From Alphaproteobacteria bacterium (GTDB lineage Bacteria; Pseudomonadota; Alphaproteobacteria; Micropepsales; Micropepsaceae): a stretch of 64,000 nucleotides of DNA. Shown here piece by piece: positions 58,237-64,000 of this stretch. Within the stretch, counting starts at the first letter, position 1. The number at the start of each line of letters is the position of its first letter. A model generated the notes under the pieces. The model ran no database searches. It worked only from the letters and a program-made list of their open reading frames with translations, and was not told the DNA's origin. The position numbers were made by a program, and so were the translations under genes. The stretch is taken from positions 62,001 to 126,000 of the forward strand of contig JAJPHG010000014.1 of assembly GCA_021325375.1 (NCBI GenBank), in the 5' to 3' direction.

Positions 58237-58859
58237 CGCCGGGCCTCCTCAGCAATACGCTGGGAGCGCTCTCTGCCGACTGGGGGCGGCGCGAAGAGAT
58301 GAGAAAGAACCTCCATCCCCTCGACGCTCGCTCGCTCCATCACGGCAATTCCTTTCGCCGTTATGCGCAGATATTTCGGATGCGGCGCCTTCACCTTGTT
58401 TCTGTCGATCAGCCCCACATCGATCAGGTCATCCAGCCGATTGCAGATTGTGGATGTCGAGACCGCGCCCTGCATGATGGCGCAGATTGTCGTTTGATCA
58501 ACCTTCGGAAAAACTTCTCTCACCTGATCGATACGCTCTGGCCCTATCAGATGGCTGAAATCGTCGAAGAAATGCTTCTGATTTTTGCTGAAAAACATCT
58601 CATGCGCATAGAGAAATGCCAGAATCAGCTTGGCTTCGTGCGACGCCACCTCTCGCGCGAAGCGAGAACGCCACACATCGTAGTTGCGTGAACCAGGTGA
58701 CACCGCCTCCTGGCCGGATTTTATCTTGATGACCAAGTCGTGCGGAATGCTCTCCCGGATCGCTCTTTCGAACAGTCCCAAGACTGTGAATACTCTTGTA
58801 AAATAGGCGACGTTCAGGTGTGCAACTTGATCTGAATAGCAATCGCTGTCCGAGGTCAT
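58233..58859 (-). CDS. Winged-helix domain protein, function unknown
   Basis: A 208-residue protein from ATG 58859 with AGGAGG 5 bases upstream. The C-terminal part has a MarR-like winged helix: TICAIMQGAVSTSTICNRLD, DLIDVGLIDRNKVKAPHPKY and LRITAKGIAVMERA. The N-terminal 110 residues are helical (FTVLGLFERAIRESIPHDLV, AKLILAFLYAHEMFF) and unassigned. It is likely a transcription regulator, coupled to the cold-shock gene. The DNA here is less GC-rich than its surroundings. Confidence 0.72.
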   Translation of the reverse strand: MTSDSDCYSDQVAHLNVAYFTRVFTVLGLFERAIRESIPHDLVIKIKSGQEAVSPGSRNYDVWRSRFAREVASHEAKLILAFLYAHEMFFSKNQKHFFDDFSHLIGPERIDQVREVFPKVDQTTICAIMQGAVSTSTICNRLDDLIDVGLIDRNKVKAPHPKYLRITAKGIAVMERASVEGMEVLSHLFAPPPVGRERSQRIAEEARR

Positions 58860-58952
58860 ATAACCTCCTGTCACCCCCGCAGTTTAACCGGCAGCGCGCC
58901 TGACGCGTAGCGAAAAGAAGTGCTGTGTATTTCTTTTTTTTGGAAATGCGTC

Positions 58953-59291
58953 ATGTTCGTAAAAGATCGCGCGGAATTTAGTCCTTCAACCAACCGGTAC
59001 AGATGGCTTGATACTCGCCGGGTCAACTTCAGCACGAGGGCTGCAATGCTCATCATTTTGCGTTTGACTATGGCGCTGGACCTCGCGCTGACAATTTCAA
59101 GGCATACATCCAGTGCGGCAGCCGCGTTCTTGCCTCTCGGGGGCGACGACCTGACACAGATAGGAATTTTGCTCGGCGCCGCCTTGATACTGTGCGAGAT
59201 ATGCGACTCGGCGCGCATTTCGTTTCTCAAATTGAATTTCCCGGACGAACGCGCGGATCGCCTAACGAGGTCGGACATCATCGAGCCCTAG
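58953..59291 (+). CDS. Doubtful small open frame in an AT-richer gap
   Basis: The 441-bp gap 58860-59301 is visibly less GC-rich than the flanks. A plus-strand frame (from ATG 58953, or 58920) has a hydrophobic region, DLTQIGILLGAALILCEICD. A minus-strand frame (58871-59281) overlaps it almost completely and is rich in Ser, Arg and Lys. Neither has a convincing ribosome site or a family match. The gap may hold one diverged gene or none. Confidence 0.2.
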   Translation: MFVKDRAEFSPSTNRYRWLDTRRVNFSTRAAMLIILRLTMALDLALTISRHTSSAAAAFLPLGGDDLTQIGILLGAALILCEICDSARISFLKLNFPDERADRLTRSDIIEP

Positions 59292-59301
59292 CGACACGAC
59301 C

Positions 59302-60687
59302 TCACACCTCCTTGCTATAGCTCTTCGTCCGCATCGTCACCAGTTCCTCGGCCGCGGTCGGGTGCAGCGCGACGGTGGCGTCGAAGTCCTGCTTGGTCGC
59401 GCCCATCTTGAGCGCCACGGCCGCGATCTGGACGATCTCGGCGGCGCCCCAGCCGAAGATGTGGCAGCCCAGCACCTTCTGCGTCTTGGCGTCGACGATC
59501 AGCTTGAACAGCGAGCGCTCCTCGCTGCCGGTCATGGTGTGCTTCAAGGGCCTGAACGTCGATTTGTAGACGTCGATGGCGTGGCCCGTGCCCAGCGCCT
59601 TCATCTCGCTCATGCCGACGGTGGCGAGCTCGGGTGTGGTGAAGACGGCGCTCGGCACCAGCTCGTGGTCGGGCGAGGTGGGCTTGTTCTCGAACACGGT
59701 CTTGACGAAGCACATCGCCTCGTGGATCGCCACCGGGGTGAGCTGGATGCGGTCGGTCACGTCGCCGATGGCGTAGATGTTCTCGGCCGAGGTGCGCGAA
59801 TATTCGTCGACGACGATCTCGCCGCGCTTGCCGAGCTGCACGCCCGCCTTCCCGACATGCAGCGCCATCGTGTTGGGCATGCGGCCGATGGCGAGCATGA
59901 CCTGGTCGCACTCGATCACCGCGCCCTTGTTGGTCTCGGCATGCAGGCAGTCGCCGCGCTTCTCGATGCCGGTGAACTCGCAGCCGAGCAGCACGTCGAG
60001 CCCCCGCCGCTGCATCGAGGTCATCAGCGCGTCGCGAAGGTCCTCGTCGAAGCCGCGCAAGGGCTTGTCGCCGCGATAGACGAGCGAGACTTTGCTGCCC
60101 AGCCCGTGGAAGATGTGCGCGAACTCCAGCGCGACATAGCCGCCGCCCGCGATCAGCACGCGCCCCGGCAGCTTGTCGAGATGGAACGCCTCGTTCGAGG
60201 TGATGCAGAGATCGGCGCCGGGCACGATATGGGTCGTGCCCATCTCGCGCGTCGGGCTGTTGCCGGTCGCGATCAATATCTTGTCGGCGGTGATGCGGCG
60301 GCCTTCGTTGAGGAGGAGCACGGTATGCGGGTCCTCGAACACCGCGCGGTCGCCGTAGATCGTCACGCCCGCGGCCTCGACGTTCTTGCGGTAGATGCCT
60401 TCGAGCCGGGCGATCTCCTTGTCCTTGTTGGCGATCAGCGCGGGCCAGTCGAACTTGATGTCGCCCACGCTCCAGCCGAAGCCCTGGGCGTCGTGGAAAT
60501 CATCGGCGAAGTGGCTCGCATAGACGAAGAGCTTCTTGGGGATGCAGCCGCGGATGACGCAGGTCCCGCCCATGCGGTATTCCTCGGCCAGCGCCACGCG
60601 CGCGCCCGCCGCGGCCGCCATCCGGCTCGCCCTGACCCCGCCGGACCCGCCGCCGATGACGAAAAGATCGTAATCATATTTGGTCAT
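59302..60687 (-). CDS. gor: Glutathione-disulfide reductase
   Basis: A 461-residue flavoprotein: FAD motif FVIGGGSGGVRASRMAAAAG, redox-active GGTCVIRGCIPKKLFVYASH, NADPH motif VLIAGGGYVALEFAHIFHGL, and the C-terminal VALHPTAAEELVTMR with catalytic His. The sequence YRGDKPLRGFDEDLR fits NADPH-binding arginines. It regenerates reduced glutathione, used by the peroxidase at 56998-57477. It diverges from the DUF900 lipoprotein gene. Confidence 0.94.
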   Translation of the reverse strand: MTKYDYDLFVIGGGSGGVRASRMAAAAGARVALAEEYRMGGTCVIRGCIPKKLFVYASHFADDFHDAQGFGWSVGDIKFDWPALIANKDKEIARLEGIYRKNVEAAGVTIYGDRAVFEDPHTVLLLNEGRRITADKILIATGNSPTREMGTTHIVPGADLCITSNEAFHLDKLPGRVLIAGGGYVALEFAHIFHGLGSKVSLVYRGDKPLRGFDEDLRDALMTSMQRRGLDVLLGCEFTGIEKRGDCLHAETNKGAVIECDQVMLAIGRMPNTMALHVGKAGVQLGKRGEIVVDEYSRTSAENIYAIGDVTDRIQLTPVAIHEAMCFVKTVFENKPTSPDHELVPSAVFTTPELATVGMSEMKALGTGHAIDVYKSTFRPLKHTMTGSEERSLFKLIVDAKTQKVLGCHIFGWGAAEIVQIAAVALKMGATKQDFDATVALHPTAAEELVTMRTKSYSKEV

Positions 60688-60742
60688 TGTGGCCGCCTTG
60701 CTCTTGCGCGCCCTCGATTAGCCGAGGTTGGATGAGGCCACA

Positions 60743-61945
60743 ATGACGGGGAAACGCCTCTTCGCGATTTTGACGGCGCTGGCGCTCAGCGGCTGCGTCG
60801 GCGACAAGGCCGAATACGTGCATTCGGTGTGGGCCCCGCCCGGCGCGAGCGACCAGGAGCGCAGCGTCTATTTCGCCACCGACCGCGCGGCCGACAAGGA
60901 CTGGCAGGGCGGCTTCGGCAAGCATTGGGCGGACGAGCTTTCCTGCGGCAGCGTCGTGGCCGTCGTCCCGCCCGACGGCGAGGCGGGCGAACCCACCGGC
61001 CATCTCAAGCCCGGCTCGGCCGCGGCGATGTCCTGCGGCGGCGACGCGGCGGATTTCGCACGAGCCGTCGCGGCCGATGCGCGCGCGCGGGGTTGCAACG
61101 AGGTGCTGATCTACATCCACGGCTTCAACACGCTGTTCGAGGGCGCCGTGCTGCGTGCGGGCCAGCTCGCGCTCGACACGCGCTCGGGCTGCGTCGCGGC
61201 GCTGTTCAGCTGGAGCAGCGAAGGCGAGATCGGCCGTTACGTCGCCGACATCGAGCACAGCTCCTATGCGGTGCCGGAGCTGGAGGCGTTCCTGCGTGCG
61301 CTCGCGGCGCAGGGGATGCGCGTCGACATCGTAGCCCACAGCATCGGCACGCGCATCGCGCTCGCTTCGCTGTCGTCGATGGCGCGTCATCCCGATCCGC
61401 CGCCGGCGGGCTTCGTGGGCGAGATGATCCTGGCCGCCGCGGATGTCGGCGCCGATCCGGTGAACAACGACTTCGCGCATCTGCTCGCCGACGCGCGGCC
61501 GTTCGTGCGGCGCACGACCATCTACGCCTCGGGCGGCGACGCGGTGCTCGCGGTGTCGGCGGTCGCGCATGGCGACGTGCCGCGCGCGGGGCGCAGACCC
61601 CTGGGCGATCGCAAGCTCGCGACCGCGGGCATTGTCGACGTCATCGACGCAAGCGACGCGCCGGCGGAGCTTCTCGGCCATTCCTATTTCGGCATGTCGC
61701 GCGAGGCGGTGAGCGACATCGCCGCTACCCTGCGCGGCGCGACGGTGGAGAGCCGCATAAGCCCGCCTGCGACGCTCGTCTGCAAGCCGCCGAAGGACGC
61801 CGCTTCGTGCGATCCCGTGCTGCCGCACTATGTGCTGGACGTGGCGCCGGACCGCAGGCCGGATTTCTGGGTCAGGCTGGTCAGGAGCCTGGCGCCCCTG
61901 GTGCCGCGCATCGAGCTCGCGCCGCTCACGTCGGGCGGCGAATGA
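60743..61945 (+). CDS. DUF900 alpha/beta hydrolase lipoprotein
   Basis: A 400-residue protein with a lipobox (AILTALALSGCVGDK). It has RSVYFATDRAADKD, VLIYIHGFNTLFEGAVLRAG (the DUF900 HGFN signature), LFSWSSEGEIGRYVADIEHS and the nucleophile elbow DIVAHSIGTRIAL. A hydrolase with unknown substrate, anchored in a membrane facing the periplasm. The 3' end overlaps that of rpiA by 20 bases, tail to tail. The start MTGKRL was preferred because it leads directly into the signal sequence. Confidence 0.88.
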   Translation: MTGKRLFAILTALALSGCVGDKAEYVHSVWAPPGASDQERSVYFATDRAADKDWQGGFGKHWADELSCGSVVAVVPPDGEAGEPTGHLKPGSAAAMSCGGDAADFARAVAADARARGCNEVLIYIHGFNTLFEGAVLRAGQLALDTRSGCVAALFSWSSEGEIGRYVADIEHSSYAVPELEAFLRALAAQGMRVDIVAHSIGTRIALASLSSMARHPDPPPAGFVGEMILAAADVGADPVNNDFAHLLADARPFVRRTTIYASGGDAVLAVSAVAHGDVPRAGRRPLGDRKLATAGIVDVIDASDAPAELLGHSYFGMSREAVSDIAATLRGATVESRISPPATLVCKPPKDAASCDPVLPHYVLDVAPDRRPDFWVRLVRSLAPLVPRIELAPLTSGGE

Positions 61946-62636
61946 CTTCCACCTCGCCCGGATGGGCGATCAGCAAGGTCGTCGCGATGCCGATGAACAG
62001 CCCGTGCTCGACGACGCCGGGGATCGCCGACAGCGCCGCGGCCAGCGCCGCCGCATCCTTGATCGCGCCGAAGGCGCAATCGTAGACGAGATTGCCGCTG
62101 TCGGTCTTGACCGGCGCGTCGCCGGCCATGCGCAGTTGGATGCTCATGTCCTCATAGCCGAGCGCGCGCGCCGCGTCCTTGATGCGCAGCGCCGTCGAGC
62201 CGCGCCCGAAGGCGACGACCTCGACCGGCAGCGGGAACTTGCCGAGCCTTGCCACCAGCTTTGTCTCGTCGGCGATCACCATCATCGCCCTGGACGACGC
62301 CGCCACGATCTTCTCGCGCAGCAGCGCGGCGCCGGCGCCCTTGATGAGATTGAGCGCGCGATCCGCCTCGTCCGCGCCGTCGATGGTGAGGTCGAGCGGG
62401 CACAGCGCGTCGAGCTCGCCCAGCGGTATGCCCAGAGCGCGCGCCTTCTGCGCCGTGCGCTCCGACGTCGCCGCGCAATCCACGTCAAGCCCGCCGCGCA
62501 CGCGCGGCCCGAGCAGCTCGAGGAACGCCTCCGCCGTCGAGCCCGTGCCGAGCCCGAGCTTCATGCCGGACGTCACGAACTCCAGCGCCTTGGCCGCGGC
62601 CTCGCGCTTGAGCGAATCTTGGGTGGGCGTGGTCAT
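61926..62636 (-). CDS. rpiA: Ribose-5-phosphate isomerase A
   Basis: A 236-residue protein with GMKLGLGTGSTAEAFLELLG (phosphate loop), LDLTIDGADEADRALNLIKG (catalytic Asp), GAGAALLREKIVAASS (catalytic Lys) and VIADETKLVARLGKFPLPVE. It interconverts ribose-5-phosphate and ribulose-5-phosphate in the pentose phosphate pathway. Length is normal. It converges on the DUF900 gene. Confidence 0.96.
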   Translation of the reverse strand: MTTPTQDSLKREAAAKALEFVTSGMKLGLGTGSTAEAFLELLGPRVRGGLDVDCAATSERTAQKARALGIPLGELDALCPLDLTIDGADEADRALNLIKGAGAALLREKIVAASSRAMMVIADETKLVARLGKFPLPVEVVAFGRGSTALRIKDAARALGYEDMSIQLRMAGDAPVKTDSGNLVYDCAFGAIKDAAALAAALSAIPGVVEHGLFIGIATTLLIAHPGEVEVIRRPT

Positions 62637-62667
62637 GGAGGAAGAGGTAGAGGAATTTGGGTGAGAT

Positions 62668-62806
62668 TGTCATCCCCGGCGAGCATCGCCATCAGGCGAT
62701 GCGAGGTTAAGGGGACCCAGGTGGAGAGACCGGGCTTGCTCCAGCCGCCTGGGTCCCCTTGACCTCGGACCGCTCGCGTTGCGAGCGATCCTAGCCGGGG
62801 ATGACA
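62668..62806. repeat. 139-bp inverted repeat, family B copy 2
   Basis: TGTCATCCCCGGCGAGCATC to GCCGGGGATGACA, with GGGGACCCAGGTGG and GCCTGGGTCCCC inside. It has the same length as the copy at 39672-39810. It lies upstream of rpiA. Confidence 0.88.
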
Positions 62807-62876
62807 GGAAAATTTTTGCTCCCCAAAACTTACGTCTCTTGAAGCCCCTGCGTGGCAACACCAAATGGTTGAGGAA

Positions 62877-63203
62877 ATGCAGATGAATGCACTACCGGTA
62901 GCACGAACGATCACCCGGAAACGCCCCTTCCGGGCGCGCAAACGCGTGTTGTCTGCGAGGCCGAATATCGAGCGAGATCAACCCCTTAAATTACCCCCGC
63001 CGGGGTTGAATTCAATTTTCTCAAAAAAGGAAAAGGGTGGCGCTCCTCCTGGCAACCGCAACGCCTACCGGCACGGCAAATACACAAGCGAGATCCGCGA
63101 ATTCCGGGCGCTCATCCGCGACTATCTGCGCGAGATGCGTGCGGCCATCGCTTTCGCCAATGCGATCCCCGTGCGGCGCCTCAGGCTGACGGAATACGTC
63201 CAA
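62877..63203 (+). pseudogene. Possible remnant of a small HGxYT-motif protein
   Basis: A plus-strand frame from ATG 62877 reads KKEKGGAPPGNRNAYRHGKY and TSEIREFRALIRDYLREMRA. This resembles small proteins with GGAPKGNRNALKHG-x-Y. The frame has no stop and runs on through the acyl-CoA dehydrogenase in another frame to the window end, so the original 3' end seems lost, or the true gene is shifted. The end given here is arbitrary. The rest of 62637-63303 holds a repeat and no other gene I can support. Confidence 0.35.
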
Positions 63204-63303
63204 AGCGGCATCGTCACCCGCTGCAAGGTCGTCACGCGGGTAGGAGAGGATTTTTGCGCGAAATCCGCCTACAAAGCACCTCGCACGCCTTCAAGGGACC
63301 CCC

Positions 63304-64000
63304 ATGCCGATCTATCGCGCCCCCATCGACGAGTACAAATTCGTCCTCAACGAGCTTCTGGAGATCGACCAGCACCGCGACCTGCCGGGCTATGCGGACC
63401 TGACCCCGGACCTGCTCGACGACATCCTCACCAATGCGGGCAAGTTCTGCGAACAGGTCCTCCAGCCGATCAACCAGTCCGGCGACGAGGAAGGCGCGCA
63501 TTTCGAGAACGGCGTGGTGCGCACGCCCAAGGGCTTCAAGGAAGCCTACAAGGCCTATTGCGACGCGGGCTGGGGGGCGCTTTCGGCGCCTGCGAAATTC
63601 GGCGGCGCGGGCCTGCCGATGCTCATCACCATGGCGGTGGCCGAGATGGCGCAGTCGGCGAACCAGTCCTTCGCGATGTATCCGGGCTTGACCGGCGCGG
63701 CGGCGGGCGCGCTGGGCGCGACCGGCGCGGACTGGATGAAGGAGTTCGTCGTGCCCAAGATGATCAGCGGCGAATGGGCCGGCACGATGTGCCTGACCGA
63801 GCCCGGCTGCGGCACCGATCTGCGCCTGATGAAGACGCGCGCCGTCGAGCAGCCGGACGGGACCTACAAGCTGACGGGCACCAAGATCTTCATCTCCGGC
63901 GGCGACCAGGACCTGACCGACAACATCGTCCACATGGTCATCGCCAAGATCCCCGACGAGAACGGCCACATCTTCGACGATCTCTCGACGGTGAACTTCT
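63304..64000 (+). CDS. Acyl-CoA dehydrogenase, N-terminal part (cut by window edge)
   Basis: 232 residues are visible, starting MPIYRAPIDEYKFVLNELLE. This N-terminal extension (PIYRAP..E..F.L.E) marks the acyl-CoA dehydrogenases that carry an extra N-terminal segment and are often annotated for long-chain substrates. It has FGGAGLPMLITMAVAEMAQS, MCLTEPGCGTDL (FAD/substrate loop) and GTKIFISGGDQDL. It catalyses the first step of beta-oxidation. The C-terminal catalytic Glu is outside the window. Confidence 0.92.
   Translation, partial: MPIYRAPIDEYKFVLNELLEIDQHRDLPGYADLTPDLLDDILTNAGKFCEQVLQPINQSGDEEGAHFENGVVRTPKGFKEAYKAYCDAGWGALSAPAKFGGAGLPMLITMAVAEMAQSANQSFAMYPGLTGAAAGALGATGADWMKEFVVPKMISGEWAGTMCLTEPGCGTDLRLMKTRAVEQPDGTYKLTGTKIFISGGDQDLTDNIVHMVIAKIPDENGHIFDDLSTVNF

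Noticed and set aside
62877..64000. One long plus-strand gene from 62877 to the window end
   Set aside because: From 63304 the acyl-CoA dehydrogenase is clearly encoded in another frame; the open frame there is a GC-rich shadow.

Overview
The window looks like chromosomal DNA of a high-GC alphaproteobacterium. The call rests on a BamF-like DUF3035 lipoprotein, a TipF-like EAL protein, a DUF6456-type regulator, a HIGT-type variant IleRS signature and dense families of palindromic intergenic repeats. I cannot fix the order or genus from sequence alone.

Positions 1-30977 hold a Mu-type contractile tail locus, read right to left on the minus strand. At the right end is a lysogeny-like switch. 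A CI/LexA-type S24 repressor (29352-30062) diverges from a leftward regulatory operon: a LexA-like winged-helix protein, a VRR-NUC nuclease, a small membrane protein and a DUF6456-type regulator. It also faces a three-gene rightward operon (30347-30977). Palindromic sites of the form TAGG-N6-CCTA lie at 23-bp steps between the divergent genes and again over the promoter of the rightward operon. Next comes a strong promoter followed at once by an intrinsic terminator (27341-27428), then the structural genes: a small first gene, a possible tail-completion protein, sheath, tube, tail-assembly chaperone with a -1 frameshift site, tape measure, two payload-like proteins each followed by a membrane or exported protein, gpN-like, gpP-like, gp45-like spike, gp46-like, four paralogous tail fibres (one of 2222 residues) and the first 25 codons of a baseplate J protein that runs off the left edge. 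No capsid, portal, terminase or integrase gene is visible. The best reading is a headless, tailocin-like or injection particle, though genes beyond the left edge are unseen. The most unusual feature is a stretch of about 100 residues that forms the C-terminus of the tape measure and the N-terminus of both payload-like proteins. One of these carries three HExGH zinc-protease motifs.

Positions 31000-64000 are ordinary chromosome. They include an alpha/beta hydrolase, leucine dehydrogenase, a DsbD-type reductase, an MDR oxidoreductase with an acetyltransferase and rsmD, a GAF histidine kinase, two exported multi-TonB-domain proteins, mutL, pgi, an M16 peptidase pair, a BamF-like lipoprotein, two overlapping lspA genes with ileS, a YcxB-like protein, ribF with a MaoC dehydratase and a HAD phosphatase, a TipF-like EAL protein, glutathione peroxidase, a double cold-shock protein, glutathione reductase, a DUF900 lipoprotein, rpiA and the start of an acyl-CoA dehydrogenase.

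Several short repeat families are scattered through both parts. A 126-179 bp element with hairpin ends occurs five times, including inside the tail locus and beside its switch. A 139-bp element occurs twice, and another palindromic element lies inside the 5' coding region of an M16 peptidase gene.
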